61,054 nt of DNA from Candidatus Flavonifractor intestinipullorum (GTDB taxonomy: Bacteria; Bacillota; Clostridia; Oscillospirales; Oscillospiraceae): positions 1 through 61,054 of the forward strand of contig DWYC01000036.1 of assembly GCA_019118925.1 (NCBI GenBank). Direction: 5' to 3'. A model generated the notes under the pieces. It saw nothing but the letters and a program-made list of their open reading frames with translations. It had not been told where the DNA came from and ran no database searches. Numbering within the stretch: position 1 is the first letter of the stretch; each line of letters begins with the position of its first letter. A program made the translations under genes and the position numbers. Of the stretch, positions 50,688 through 59,317 are shown piece by piece.

Positions 50688-51425
50688 TTAAGACCGTACC
50701 TCTAGCTGGTCCAGAAAGGCGGCGATGGGCTCGTGGAGGATCAGATCGGCCCGGCTGTCATAGGGGGTGGTGCTCTTGTTGATAAGGACCAGACGATTTC
50801 CCCGGTAATACTGGATGAGCCCCGCGGCGGGGTAGACGGCCAGAGAAGTCCCGCCGATGAGGAGCAGATCGGCCTGCTGGATGGCCTGAAGGGCGCCCAG
50901 CATGACCTCCTGGTCCAGAGGTTCCTCATAGAGGACCACGTCGGGCTTGACCACGCCGCCGCAGACGGGACACCGGGGCACGCCGGTGGTCTGAAGCAGA
51001 AAGTCCAGACCGTAGAACCGGCGGCACTTCGTGCAGTGGTTCCGGTGGACCGAGCCGTGGAGCTCATAGACCCGGGTGCTGCCGGCGGCCTGGTGGAGGC
51101 CGTCGATGTTCTGAGTCACCACGGCGGAGAGCCGCCCGGCCCGCTCCAGCTCCGCCAGCTTCCGGTGGGCGGCGTTGGGCTGGGCGTCGGGATAGAGCAT
51201 CTTGCTGCGGTAGAAGCGGAAAAATTCCTCCGGGTCCTGCTCAAAAAAGGTGTGGCTCAGGATGGTCTCCGGGGGATAGGCGTACTGCTGGTGGTAGAGG
51301 CCGTCCACGCTGCGGAAATCCGGGATGCCCGACTCGGTGCTCACCCCCGCGCCGCCGAAAAAGACGATGCGGCGGCTCTCGTCCACCCACTGCTGAAACT
51401 GGGCCAGCTGGGGCGATTTGCCCAT
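50688..51425 (-). CDS. cobB: NAD-dependent protein deacylase (sirtuin)
   Basis: A 245-residue Sir2/CobB enzyme that removes acetyl or longer acyl groups from lysines using NAD+. Motifs in order: GAGVSTESGIPDFRS (NAD binding), TQNIDGLHQAAG, catalytic His in ELHGSVHRN, zinc cysteines CTKC and CPVC, and GGTSLAVYPAA. ATG 51425 is chosen for AAGGAG 8 nt upstream. It is divergent from the dus gene. In a butyrate producer it may reverse butyryl- or acetyl-CoA-derived modification of metabolic enzymes; that is inference. Confidence 0.93.
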   Translation of the reverse strand: MGKSPQLAQFQQWVDESRRIVFFGGAGVSTESGIPDFRSVDGLYHQQYAYPPETILSHTFFEQDPEEFFRFYRSKMLYPDAQPNAAHRKLAELERAGRLSAVVTQNIDGLHQAAGSTRVYELHGSVHRNHCTKCRRFYGLDFLLQTTGVPRCPVCGGVVKPDVVLYEEPLDQEVMLGALQAIQQADLLLIGGTSLAVYPAAGLIQYYRGNRLVLINKSTTPYDSRADLILHEPIAAFLDQLEVRS

Positions 51426-51448
51426 AAAAACCACTCCTTTTCGTTATT

Positions 51449-51463
51449 ATTATACGGTATAAT
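51449..51463. promoter_or_regulatory. Palindromic -10 region between cobB and dus
   Basis: Perfect 15-bp palindrome ATTATAC-G-GTATAAT, giving a TATAAT on both strands. The -35 regions are not convincing. It may be a shared promoter or a small operator between the divergent sirtuin and tRNA-dihydrouridine synthase genes. Confidence 0.5.
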
Positions 51464-51555
51464 ACAATTTGCAATTAAAATCCGCCCCGCTCTTTTCCCG
51501 CAGAGCCCGTTGTGGTACAATGGGGACCATCTGCCAGAGACAGGATGGATGTTAC

Positions 51556-52515
51556 ATGGACTACGAATTTGCCCCCATGGAGGGGATTACGGACTGGCGC
51601 TACCGCCGGGCCCACAGCCGGGCCTTTTCCGGGGTGGACCGGTATTATATGCCCTTTTTATCCCCCGGTCAGGGCCACGCCTTTACCCGGCGGGAAAAGG
51701 AGGAGATCGACCCCGCCCACAATGAGGGCGTTCGGGTGGTGCCCCAGCTGCTCACCCGCCGGGCGGAGGACTTCCTCTGGGCGGCAGGCGAGCTGGCCGC
51801 CCTGGGCTACCGGGAGGTGAACCTGAACCTGGGCTGCCCCTCGGGCACCGTCACCGCCAAAGGAAAGGGGGCGGGCTTTCTGGCCCGCCCGGAGGAGCTG
51901 GAGGCATTTTTGGACGCGATCTTCTCCGCCGGCCTGCCCATCGCCATCTCCGTCAAAACCCGGCTGGGTATGCGCAGCGAGGAGGAGTTTCCCGCCCTGC
52001 TGGCCCTCTACAACCGCTATCCCATCGCCCGGCTCATCATTCACCCCCGGGTGCGGGAGGACTACTACCGCCGTCCAGTGCGGCCGGGGGCTTTTGTCCG
52101 GGCCCTGGGGGAGAGCCGGAACCCGGTGGGGTACAACGGGGACCTGGTGACGGCGGAGGACTGCCGCCGGGCGGAGCGGACCTGGCCGGATCTGGCCTCC
52201 CTCATGGCGGGGCGGGCTCTGGTGGGGGACCCGGCCCTCTTCCGGAAGGCCCGGGGCGGCCCGCCGGCCTCCAAAGAGGAGCTGGAGCGCTTCCACGGGG
52301 AACTCTATGAGACCTACGCCGCCGCCTTCGGCAGCCGCCGCAACGCCATGCTGCGGATGAAGGAGCTCTGGTTTTACCACATCCATCTCTTCCGGGACGG
52401 GGAGAAGTACGGCAAACACCTCAAAAAGGCCCGGGACCCCGCCGAGTTCGAGGCGTGGAGCGCCGCGGCCTACCGGGACCTGGAACTGCTGGAGGACCTG
52501 CCCCGGGTGCAGTGA
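51556..52515 (+). CDS. dus: tRNA-dihydrouridine synthase
   Basis: A 319-residue FMN enzyme that reduces uridines in tRNA D-loops. TIM-barrel motifs: APMEGITDWRYRR (FMN), LNLGCPSGTVTAKGKGAG with the catalytic Cys, SVKTRLGM, LIIHPRVREDYYRR, and LMAGRALVGDPALFR. The length is that of DusA/B-like proteins. ATG 51556 begins the family's usual N-terminus. It is convergent with the nth gene, with only one base between the two stops. Confidence 0.93.
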   Translation: MDYEFAPMEGITDWRYRRAHSRAFSGVDRYYMPFLSPGQGHAFTRREKEEIDPAHNEGVRVVPQLLTRRAEDFLWAAGELAALGYREVNLNLGCPSGTVTAKGKGAGFLARPEELEAFLDAIFSAGLPIAISVKTRLGMRSEEEFPALLALYNRYPIARLIIHPRVREDYYRRPVRPGAFVRALGESRNPVGYNGDLVTAEDCRRAERTWPDLASLMAGRALVGDPALFRKARGGPPASKEELERFHGELYETYAAAFGSRRNAMLRMKELWFYHIHLFRDGEKYGKHLKKARDPAEFEAWSAAAYRDLELLEDLPRVQ

Positions 52516-52516
52516 G

Positions 52517-53155
52517 TCAGGATTTCTGGAAAAAGTCGCACCAGGGCCGCAGCGTGCAGCTCTGACAGTCGGGCTTGCGGGCCATGCACACCGCCCGGCC
52601 GTGGAGGACCATCCGGTGGCAGAAGTCGTTGGACTCCTCCGGCGGCAGCACGGCGCGGAGCTGCTGCTCCACCTTGGCCGGGTCCTTGGTGCCGTCGGTG
52701 AGGCCCAGACGGCCGGTGATGCGGATGCAGTGGGTGTCGGCCACCACCACGCCGGGGGTGTGATAGACGTCCCCCAGTATGAGATTGGCCGTCTTGCGCC
52801 CCACGCCGGGGAGCTTCAGCAGTTCCTCCATGGTGTCGGGCACCCGGCCGCCGTAGTCCTCCAGCAGCATCCGGGCGGAGGCCACGATGTCCCGGGCCTT
52901 GGCCCGGAAGAAGCCGGTGGAGCGGATGTACTCTTCCACCTCGGTCACGTCGGCCGCCGCCAGAGATTCCAGGGTGGGGAAGCGGGCGAAGAGAGCGGGG
53001 GTGACTTTGTTGACCCGCTCGTCGGTACACTGGGCGGCCAGGCGCACCGAAAAGAGCAGCTCATAGGGCTTGGGGTACTGAAGGGAGCAAAGCCCGTCGG
53101 GATAAAGGCGCTTGAGCTCCTCGATGATGGAGCGCACCTGGGAGGGCTCTTTCAT
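52517..53155 (-). CDS. nth: Endonuclease III
   Basis: A 212-residue base-excision DNA glycosylase/AP lyase for oxidised pyrimidines. The helix-hairpin-helix LPGVGRKTANLIL contains the catalytic Lys; the catalytic Asp is in VVADTHCIRI; four [4Fe-4S] cysteines follow (C-x6-C-x2-C-x5-C in CMARKPDCQSC TLRPWC). ATG 53155 is chosen as GAGGTG lies 9 nt upstream; the GTG at 53167 overlaps it. Confidence 0.95.
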   Translation of the reverse strand: MKEPSQVRSIIEELKRLYPDGLCSLQYPKPYELLFSVRLAAQCTDERVNKVTPALFARFPTLESLAAADVTEVEEYIRSTGFFRAKARDIVASARMLLEDYGGRVPDTMEELLKLPGVGRKTANLILGDVYHTPGVVVADTHCIRITGRLGLTDGTKDPAKVEQQLRAVLPPEESNDFCHRMVLHGRAVCMARKPDCQSCTLRPWCDFFQKS

Positions 53156-53246
53156 AATCTGGATCACCTCATGCAGTCGGGATTATCATCGGCTCTATTT
53201 TACCACAGGGCCTGTGAAAAGACGACAAAATCTTTTTGGAACCCCG

Positions 53247-53275
53247 TTGTATTTTCCTACGCGCTCCGCTATAAT
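53247..53275 (+). promoter_or_regulatory. Sigma-A promoter of glyA
   Basis: TTGTAT (53247-53252), 17-bp spacer, TATAAT (53270-53275), 62 bp before the start codon. Confidence 0.82.
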
Positions 53276-53337
53276 CAAAAAAGTACAGCCAGGAAGGGGG
53301 CGGAAACGCCCTGGGACACGACAGGAGGAGACGAGCA

Positions 53338-54582
53338 ATGGTAAAGGAGATCATGGATTTCGTTTTGGCCCAGGACCCGGAAGTGGGCCGGGGCATCCGG
53401 GCCGAGTATGAGCGCCAGTGCCGGAACATTGAGCTCATTGCCTCGGAGAATATTGTCAGCCCGGCGGTGCTGGCCGCCATGGGTACGGTGCTGACCAATA
53501 AGTACGCCGAGGGCTATCCGGGCAAGCGCTATTACGGCGGGTGCCAGTATGTGGACGTGGTGGAGGACCTGGCCCGGCAGCGGGCGTGCCGCCTCTTCGG
53601 TGCGGACCACGCCAATGTGCAGCCCCACAGCGGCGCCAACGCCAACTACGCCGTCTATCAGGCCCTGTGCAACGTGGGCGACACGGTGCTGGGCATGGAC
53701 CTGGCCAACGGCGGGCACCTGACCCACGGAAGCCCGGTGAATTTCTCCGGCAAAAACTATCATATCGTCTCCTACGGTCTCGACTCCAAGGGTTTCATCG
53801 ACTATGACCAGGTCCGGGACCTGGCCCGGGCCCACAGGCCCAGGATGATCATCGCCGGCGCCTCCGCCTATCCCCGGGTGATCGACTTTGCCACCTTTGC
53901 CGATATCGCCCACGAGGTGGGGGCCTATCTGGTGGTGGACATGGCCCACATTGCCGGTCTGGTGGCGGCGGGGCTCCACCCCAGCCCGGTGCCCTATGCC
54001 GACGTGGTGACCACCACCACCCACAAGACCCTCCGGGGTCCCCGGGGCGGCATGATCCTGTGCAAGGAGGCCCTGGCCAAGAAGATCGACTCGGCGATTT
54101 TCCCCGGCAGCCAGGGCGGCCCGCTGGAGCACATCATCGCCGCCAAGGCGGTGGCCCTGGGGGAGGCCATGCGCCCGGAGTTCAAGACCTACCAGGCGCA
54201 GGTGCTCCAGAACGCCAAGGCCCTGGCGGGCTCCCTGATGGAGGCGGGCTTCGACCTGGTCTCCGGGGGCACGGACAACCACCTGATGCTGGTGGACCTG
54301 CGCAAGGCGGGCGTCACCGGCAAGGAGCTGGAGCGCCGTCTGGACGAGGTGTGCATCACCGTCAACAAAAACGCCATCCCCAACGACCCGGAGAAGCCCT
54401 TTGTCACCAGCGGCATCCGGGTGGGCACCCCGGCGGCCACCACCCGCGGCATGAAGGAGGAGGATATGGTCCTCATCGGCCGCATGATCTGGCAGGCTGC
54501 CACCGATTTTGACGCCAAGGCCGCCGGGATCCGCGCCGCGGTGGAGGAGCTCACCGCACGCTATCCCATCTATCAGGATTAA
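53338..54582 (+). CDS. glyA: Serine hydroxymethyltransferase
   Basis: A 414-residue PLP enzyme converting serine and tetrahydrofolate to glycine and 5,10-methylene-THF. Motifs: [15 protein letters not shown] near the N-terminus, [11 protein letters not shown], and the PLP lysine in [22 protein letters not shown] precedes the ATG. It is a single-gene unit with its own promoter and terminator; no THF or SAM riboswitch fits in the short leader. Confidence 0.97.
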   Translation: MVKEIMDFVLAQDPEVGRGIRAEYERQCRNIELIASENIVSPAVLAAMGTVLTNKYAEGYPGKRYYGGCQYVDVVEDLARQRACRLFGADHANVQPHSGANANYAVYQALCNVGDTVLGMDLANGGHLTHGSPVNFSGKNYHIVSYGLDSKGFIDYDQVRDLARAHRPRMIIAGASAYPRVIDFATFADIAHEVGAYLVVDMAHIAGLVAAGLHPSPVPYADVVTTTTHKTLRGPRGGMILCKEALAKKIDSAIFPGSQGGPLEHIIAAKAVALGEAMRPEFKTYQAQVLQNAKALAGSLMEAGFDLVSGGTDNHLMLVDLRKAGVTGKELERRLDEVCITVNKNAIPNDPEKPFVTSGIRVGTPAATTRGMKEEDMVLIGRMIWQAATDFDAKAAGIRAAVEELTARYPIYQD

Positions 54583-54586
54583 ACGA

Positions 54587-54625
54587 AGCGGGCCCCTGTC
54601 CTTTGGGACAGGGGCCCGTTTGCCG
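54587..54625. terminator. Terminator of glyA
   Basis: Stem CGGGCCCCTGTCC/GGACAGGGGCCCG (54589-54601 with 54606-54618), loop TTTG, followed by TTTGCCG. Confidence 0.82.
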
Positions 54626-54687
54626 TAAAATTTATAATCCATCCAAATGTCCCCCGGGACGCGTCCGGCCCGGGGGGCGTTCATTTG

Positions 54688-55359
54688 TTAATCGATCTCA
54701 AGGTTGGCCAAGCGATAATAACCGTTGGTCATCTCGATCTTCATCTGGAGGGCGTTGTGGAGGTCCACCGTGTAGTGCTCCGGCAGGTCCTCCGCCTCCA
54801 TGTCCGCCGAGAAGGCCAAATTGCCGTCCAGATAGATATTCAGGGTTCCTTTATCCATCACCTCCCCATCCAGATGGCCCATATCAAAGCTGAGGGTCTC
54901 ATACTGGCCGTTCAGGTTGTACAGGGCCCAGCCATCTTTGTTACCCCAGCCATATTGAGCAGCGTTGGCATATTTCCGGCCGGACATCTCCACGGTGGCA
55001 TGGCTCTCAAAGTAGCTTGACTGATAGGGCGGGCAGACGGTGTTGAGGTACTGTTTGACGCCGGGGGCCTCGCCGATGTAGACCCGCTGGCTGGCCCCGT
55101 CCCAGCTGACGTTCTTGCCCAGGTACTCGCTCACCGCCCGCAGGGGCACGTAGGTGGTGCCGTTGTAGACGAAGGTGTCCACCGGGTTGCCGTTGGCGTC
55201 GGTGGGCTCCATCTTCACCCCGTCCACGTAGATCTCGGACCCGGTGAGGACCTGGATGGTCTTACTGGCGAGGGCCGCCCCCGCCGGGACGGCCAGCCCC
55301 GCCACCAGCGCCATGGTCAGCGCCCCGGCCAAAAAGTCGCGCACTCGATGCAGTTTCAT
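54688..55359 (-). CDS. Secreted protein with copper amine oxidase N-like and NPCBM-like domains
   Basis: A 223-residue exported protein: signal peptide 1-29 (LVAGLAVPAGAALA), a Cu-amine-oxidase-N-like stalk domain (IYVDGVKMEPTDANGNPV; YVPLRAVSEYLGKNVSWD), then a C-terminal ~110-residue beta-sandwich resembling NPCBM/carbohydrate-binding modules (GNKDGWALYNLNGQYETLSF; LNIYLDGNLAFSADM). It probably binds surface or extracellular glycans. GAGGAGG precedes the ATG. It stands alone; no promoter is clear in the upstream gap because of dense hairpins there. Confidence 0.82.
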   Translation of the reverse strand: MKLHRVRDFLAGALTMALVAGLAVPAGAALASKTIQVLTGSEIYVDGVKMEPTDANGNPVDTFVYNGTTYVPLRAVSEYLGKNVSWDGASQRVYIGEAPGVKQYLNTVCPPYQSSYFESHATVEMSGRKYANAAQYGWGNKDGWALYNLNGQYETLSFDMGHLDGEVMDKGTLNIYLDGNLAFSADMEAEDLPEHYTVDLHNALQMKIEMTNGYYRLANLEID

Positions 55360-55429
55360 TCTGGTTCCTCCTCATGTTCTGAATTCCACCCGGGCGCCCC
55401 GGGGACCGCGTCCGGCCCCCGGGCCCGTG

Positions 55430-55472
55430 GCGGAAAACAAAAACGCCGTGCAGGGGTTTCCCCTACACGGCG
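55430..55472 (-). terminator. Terminator-like hairpin upstream of the secreted protein gene
   Basis: Stem CGCCGTG/CACGGCG with inner AGGGG/CCCCT (55444-55472) and a TTT loop, followed on the minus strand by TTTTTGTTTTCC. It can end minus-strand transcripts that leave rpiB 240 bp away, giving them a 3' UTR antisense to the candidate small RNA. Confidence 0.75.
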
Positions 55473-55535
55473 CTCGGAAGAGCCTTCCGGAAACGCACAC
55501 CGGCGCGACGACAGAAAACGCGAATCCGCGCCCCC

Positions 55536-55564
55536 TTGTAAAGGGCGCAAAATTCCCGTATAAT
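55536..55564 (+). promoter_or_regulatory. Sigma-A promoter of the candidate small RNA
   Basis: TTGTAA (55536-55541), 17-bp spacer, a perfect TATAAT (55559-55564). No plausible gene starts downstream on this strand, so the product should be a short RNA. Confidence 0.75.
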
Positions 55565-55568
55565 GTAC

Positions 55569-55660
55569 GTGCGGCGCGGCAAATGCCGCGGTGTAGGTGG
55601 ATGTGTCACCTGCGCAGGCGCGCCGGGGCTCCTACCCCCCGGCGTGCTGCCGCATTTTTG
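55569..55660 (+). ncRNA. Candidate structured small RNA of about 90 nt
   Basis: From the predicted start at about 55570, the transcript can form hairpins GCGGC-aaat-GCCGC, AGGTG-gatgtgt-CACCT and GCGCGCCGGGG / CCCCGGCGTGC, and a closing helix TGCGGC (55570-55575) with GCCGCA (55649-55654), followed at once by TTTTTG. The closing helix competes with the first hairpin, which suggests two conformations. No known family is recognised: the SRP RNA motifs, a T-loop and riboswitch cores are absent. It is convergent to rpiB and antisense to its 3' UTR. Confidence 0.5.
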
Positions 55661-55710
55661 TTTTCCGCACCCATTATACCGGAGAAACGGGAGAGATGCA
55701 ATATCATCGG

Positions 55711-56163
55711 TTAATTTGCGGAAGATTCTTTCTCAATGGCGTGGATCAGATCCACCCGGCGCTGATGACGCCCCCCCTCGAAGGGGGTGGTGAGAAAGAC
55801 CTCCACAATCCGCTCGGCCATGTTCCGCCCGATGAGCGCGCCCCCCAGGGCCAGCATGTTGGCGTCGTTGTGGCGGCGGGTCATCTCGGCGGAGAGGGGC
55901 TCGGAGCACAGGGCGCAGCGGATGCCCCGGACCTTGTTGGCCGAGATGGAGATGCCGATGCCGGTGGTACAGACCACGATGCCCCGCTGGCACCGGCCGG
56001 AGGCCACCGCCTCGGCGGCCGCGCGGCCGTAGACGGGGTAGTCCACGCTCTCGGTGGAGTGGCAGCCGCAGTCCTCCACCTCATAGCCGTGGGACTCCAG
56101 CCAGGCTTTGATGTGCTCCTTCATGGCGAAGCCGCCGTGATCGCTGCCCAGAGAAATTTTCAT
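55711..56163 (-). CDS. rpiB: Ribose-5-phosphate isomerase B
   Basis: A 150-residue isomerase interconverting ribose-5-phosphate and ribulose-5-phosphate. Motifs: MKISLGSDHGGF at the N-terminus, the active-site loop with Cys in VVCTTGIGISISANKVRGIR, and RRHNDANMLALGGA. ATG 56163 has AAGGAGG upstream. It follows the PHP phosphatase gene by 22 bp, in an apparent operon with the glycosyltransferase at 56997. Confidence 0.95.
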   Translation of the reverse strand: MKISLGSDHGGFAMKEHIKAWLESHGYEVEDCGCHSTESVDYPVYGRAAAEAVASGRCQRGIVVCTTGIGISISANKVRGIRCALCSEPLSAEMTRRHNDANMLALGGALIGRNMAERIVEVFLTTPFEGGRHQRRVDLIHAIEKESSAN

Positions 56164-56185
56164 AGAAAAAAGACCTCCTTCTGAA

Positions 56186-56980
56186 TCACAGTTTGATTTG
56201 GCGGGGGGTATGTTTTTCATAGACGCTAAGATACCGGAAGCCGCACCCGGCCAAGAGCGCATAGGCCTCCTTCACACCCAGGCCCACCCGCTCGGGGGCG
56301 TGGGCGTCGGAGCCCACGGTGATGCGCTCCCCGCCGTGGGCGCGGTAGCGCTCCAGCACGCCCCGCCAGGGCGCGATGGTCTTTCCGCAGTAGGTGTTGA
56401 GCTCGATGCCCCGGCCGGTCTCCACCACCCGGCGGAGGATGGCGTCGATGCGCCCCCAGTACCGGTCCAGGGTGATGGTCTCGGGCATATAGCGCAGGGG
56501 GTAGATGATGTGGCCCACCACGTCGTAGCAGTCGGGGAGCTCCACCAGGCGCTCCATGGAGGCGAAGTAGTCGTCCAGGGCGGCGTAGCACTGCTCCGGG
56601 GTGTCGTAGGGACCGCAGTAGAAGTCCGCTCCCCCGGCCTGGGGGCTGCGGTTGTGGAGGGAGCCGATGACGAAGTCCACCTCCGGCCGGGCCAGCATCG
56701 CCCGGGCGTACTCCGGGTCGAAGGGGGCCCCGCCGTACTCAATGCCCAGGCGGAGGGTCAGCCTTCCGGCGAACTGCCCGGCGGCCTGACGGTACTGCTC
56801 CAGGGCGGGGGCCCAGTCGTAGGGCTCCTCCCAGCGGCCGTCCAGGGTGAGGCGGTCGTAGTGGTCGGTGACGCACAGCTCCGAGAGGCCCGCCCGGACG
56901 GCGGCCCCGGCCAGCTCGGTCAGGGGGTGGTCCGCGTCGGGAGAGAGGCGGGAGTGGGTGTGGTAGTCGATGAGATACAT
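56186..56980 (-). CDS. PHP domain phosphatase (histidinol-phosphatase-like)
   Basis: A 264-residue PHP-domain phosphoesterase similar to HisJ/HisK histidinol-phosphatase. Metal motifs: DYHTHSRLSPDA, TDHYD, GIEYG, GSLHN, HIIYP and the late GSDAHAPERVG. AAAGGAGG precedes the ATG. No other his genes are nearby, so a true role in histidine biosynthesis is not assured; it could act on another phosphate ester. It lies between the glycosyltransferase and rpiB genes. Confidence 0.85.
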   Translation of the reverse strand: MYLIDYHTHSRLSPDADHPLTELAGAAVRAGLSELCVTDHYDRLTLDGRWEEPYDWAPALEQYRQAAGQFAGRLTLRLGIEYGGAPFDPEYARAMLARPEVDFVIGSLHNRSPQAGGADFYCGPYDTPEQCYAALDDYFASMERLVELPDCYDVVGHIIYPLRYMPETITLDRYWGRIDAILRRVVETGRGIELNTYCGKTIAPWRGVLERYRAHGGERITVGSDAHAPERVGLGVKEAYALLAGCGFRYLSVYEKHTPRQIKL

Positions 56981-56996
56981 GGGGGAACCTCCTTTC

Positions 56997-59261
56997 TCAG
57001 AACGGCCAGGAGAAGAACCACCGCAGGCAGGCGGCGTACCCCACCGGAATGCTCAGGCCGATGAGGACGGGATAGAACGCGGCGTAGAGCCCCGCGCCCA
57101 CGCCGGGCACGGCGCAGACCAGGCGGCGGGAGCGGGGGGGACCCAGCTCCAGAATGTCGTTGAGGACATAGGCCAGGGCAAAGCAGAGGAACAGGATGGA
57201 GGGGAAGTAGTGGTATGCGAAGGTGGTCCGGCTGATGAAGAACCAGGGGGCCAGCTGGGAAAAATAGGCCACCAGCACAAAGAGCGCCTTGGAGGAGCGG
57301 CGGGGGGAGGCGGTGCTGACCCAATAACCCACCCCCATATACGCCAGCAGAAGGGCCAGGAGGAGCAGTCCGCTCCCCAGTTTTGCCAGGGGCGTCTGCG
57401 CGGGGTCGGTAATGCCGGCCACCTCCATCAGGCTCACGCACAGCCCCAGCCCGGTGACGGCGAAAAAGACCATCCGGCTCAGGAACCGCCGGAACGCCTG
57501 GGCGGCGCAGGTCATCATGGCCAGCAGTCCGCCCCAGCACACCACCGGGTTGGAGAAGGCGGCAAAGCGGGTGTGGTAGCCCGCGCCGTCCTCCATATAG
57601 TAGAGAATGGGCCGGGCGTCCACAATCCACTGGTACCAGCGGGACTCATAGGGATGGGTGGCGTGGACTCCCTCGTGATAGGTGAGCATATACCACTGGT
57701 TTTGAAGCATGATGCCGCTCAGGCTGTCCTGGGAGATGGTTTCGGGCTCAAAGTCCGCCCCGCCGGTGAAATGGCCCCACAGATTGTGCAAGAGGACGGG
57801 CAGGTTCTCCCCAAAGCCGGAGAGGGTGTTTCCCAGCGAGAGGTCCACCCCCTTCGCCGCGGCGTAGGGCAGGTAGGACGCGGTGTAGATGACCGCCGGA
57901 AGAAGCACGAAGCACAGCACGGAAAAAGCCAGCGTCTGAATCAGCCACGGCCGCAGCCGGACCGGGCGCTCCGCCGCCGCCTCTGCCCGGGGCCAGTCCC
58001 GGAGTTTGAAGTAGAGCCCGATGAAGTAGAGCGCCGCAAGCCCGGCGCCGCCGTAGAGAACCGTCCACTTGCTGGCCGCGCCGATGCCCCAGAAGAGCCC
58101 CGAGAGGAAGAGCCACCGCGCGCCCTTCCGAAACGGAGTCCCGGCGGGCAGGGTCAGGTAGCGGTACATGAAGTAGTACATGAGCAGGATGAAGAACACC
58201 GCATAGGTGTCGATGGTGGCGATGCGGGTCTGGGTCAGGTGCATAAAGTCGAAGGCAAAGAGGCACGTGCCGCAGAAGGCCACCGGAGTCTTTCCGAAGA
58301 AATTCTTCAAAAAGAGGTAGAGGATGGGGAGCATGGGCACGCCGAACAGGGCCCCCATAAAACGCCAGCCGAAGGGGGTCATGCCGAAGAGGGCAATGCC
58401 CACGCTCAGGATGAGTTTGCCCAGGGGCGGATGGGAGACCTCGTAGGGATAGACCCCCCGCAGGTGCTCATAGGCGGTGCGGGCGTGGTAAATCTCGTCA
58501 AAATAGGTGGAGTTGTACCAGCTGGAGGCGGCGGGCACCACATCCTGCTCGTCAAAAAGGGCGCTCCCCGTTCCGCCGGTGACCAGGCCCGTCAGGTCCA
58601 CCTGCTCCCCGTTCTGGTCCAGAAAGGCCAGCTCCCCCAGCTCAAAGGGGTCGCTGGTGGTGTCCCCGGTGATGCGCAGGTACTGGAAGGAGCGGGGGTT
58701 GGTGAGCTCGACGGTCTCCCATTTGAAGAGCAGGTCGTAGCTCTGGGGAAGGGCGTAGCTGGGGGCGTAGCCCTCGGCGGCGGCCCAGTAGTAGTCCAGA
58801 ATCTCCCCGTCCGCATCCCGGTGGGTCCACAGGGTGGACCAGTACTCCCCGTCCTGGGAGATCTCGATGTTATAGTTGCCGGTGCCCAGACCGGTGTAGT
58901 AAAACAGGGAGGCGGCGTAGATGGGCTGAGAAAAGGAGACTTCCACCGTCTCGCCGTCGGAAAAGGCCTGAAAGGACTGGGGATTGGTGGTGGAACCCAG
59001 GCGAAAGAAGGCGGTGGCGGCGTAGACAAGGGTGAGCAGAAGCATCAGCACCCGGTCCCGCCGGTCCAGCGGCGTACACCGCCCGGCAAAGGTCATGGGG
59101 GCGGGAGGGAGGTCCGGCGTCTCTCCGGCGAGCTGGAGCAGGGCGTCGGTATCCGTCCGGCGGCGGAGCATCAGCCAGTACCAGCCGAAAAAGCAGAAGA
59201 TACACACCAGCAGCACCAGGGGAAAAACGATGGCGGGGGTGAGATAGGACAACACGTTCAT
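56997..59261 (-). CDS. PMT-family glycosyltransferase with an inserted discoidin-like domain
   Basis: A 754-residue integral membrane protein of the GT39/PMT class (dolichyl- or polyprenyl-phosphate-mannose: protein mannosyltransferase fold), with about 12 membrane spans. A galactose-binding/F5-8 type C-like domain sits at about 105-245 (YNIEISQDGEYWSTLW; FQYLRITGDTTSDPFELGEL) before the family motif FDEIYHARTAYEHL and HPPLGKLIL. That acidic FDE is the catalytic-loop motif of the GT-C fold. ATG 59261 has GGAGG 7 nt upstream. It probably glycosylates proteins or envelope polymers outside the membrane; the inserted domain may bind acceptor glycans. Confidence 0.85.
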   Translation of the reverse strand: MNVLSYLTPAIVFPLVLLVCIFCFFGWYWLMLRRRTDTDALLQLAGETPDLPPAPMTFAGRCTPLDRRDRVLMLLLTLVYAATAFFRLGSTTNPQSFQAFSDGETVEVSFSQPIYAASLFYYTGLGTGNYNIEISQDGEYWSTLWTHRDADGEILDYYWAAAEGYAPSYALPQSYDLLFKWETVELTNPRSFQYLRITGDTTSDPFELGELAFLDQNGEQVDLTGLVTGGTGSALFDEQDVVPAASSWYNSTYFDEIYHARTAYEHLRGVYPYEVSHPPLGKLILSVGIALFGMTPFGWRFMGALFGVPMLPILYLFLKNFFGKTPVAFCGTCLFAFDFMHLTQTRIATIDTYAVFFILLMYYFMYRYLTLPAGTPFRKGARWLFLSGLFWGIGAASKWTVLYGGAGLAALYFIGLYFKLRDWPRAEAAAERPVRLRPWLIQTLAFSVLCFVLLPAVIYTASYLPYAAAKGVDLSLGNTLSGFGENLPVLLHNLWGHFTGGADFEPETISQDSLSGIMLQNQWYMLTYHEGVHATHPYESRWYQWIVDARPILYYMEDGAGYHTRFAAFSNPVVCWGGLLAMMTCAAQAFRRFLSRMVFFAVTGLGLCVSLMEVAGITDPAQTPLAKLGSGLLLLALLLAYMGVGYWVSTASPRRSSKALFVLVAYFSQLAPWFFISRTTFAYHYFPSILFLCFALAYVLNDILELGPPRSRRLVCAVPGVGAGLYAAFYPVLIGLSIPVGYAACLRWFFSWPF

Positions 59262-59283
59262 AGGGCATCCTCCGTCAGGACAG

Positions 59284-59317
59284 CAAAATAGGGGATGGAC
59301 GAAGTCCATCCCCTATT
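59284..59317 (-). terminator. Terminator of dnaJ
   Basis: A 14-bp perfect stem AATAGGGGATGGAC/GTCCATCCCCTATT (59287-59300 with 59304-59317), loop GAA, followed by TTTTGC on the minus strand; it starts at the dnaJ stop codon. Confidence 0.85.

Noticed and set aside
53276-53337. Tetrahydrofolate or SAM riboswitch in the glyA leader
   Set aside because: Only about 55 nt lie between the transcription start and the start codon, with no recognisable aptamer.
55569-55660. SRP (4.5S) RNA, tRNA or 6S RNA identity for the orphan transcript
   Set aside because: The SRP tetraloop and asymmetric loop, the T-loop and the 6S central bubble are all missing; length and folding do not fit.
55563-55793. Frame starting at the ATG in the orphan TATAAT at 55559-55564
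   Set aside because: The start codon lies within the -10 box, before the expected transcript start, and the frame runs into rpiB on the other strand. A structured RNA explains the sequence better.
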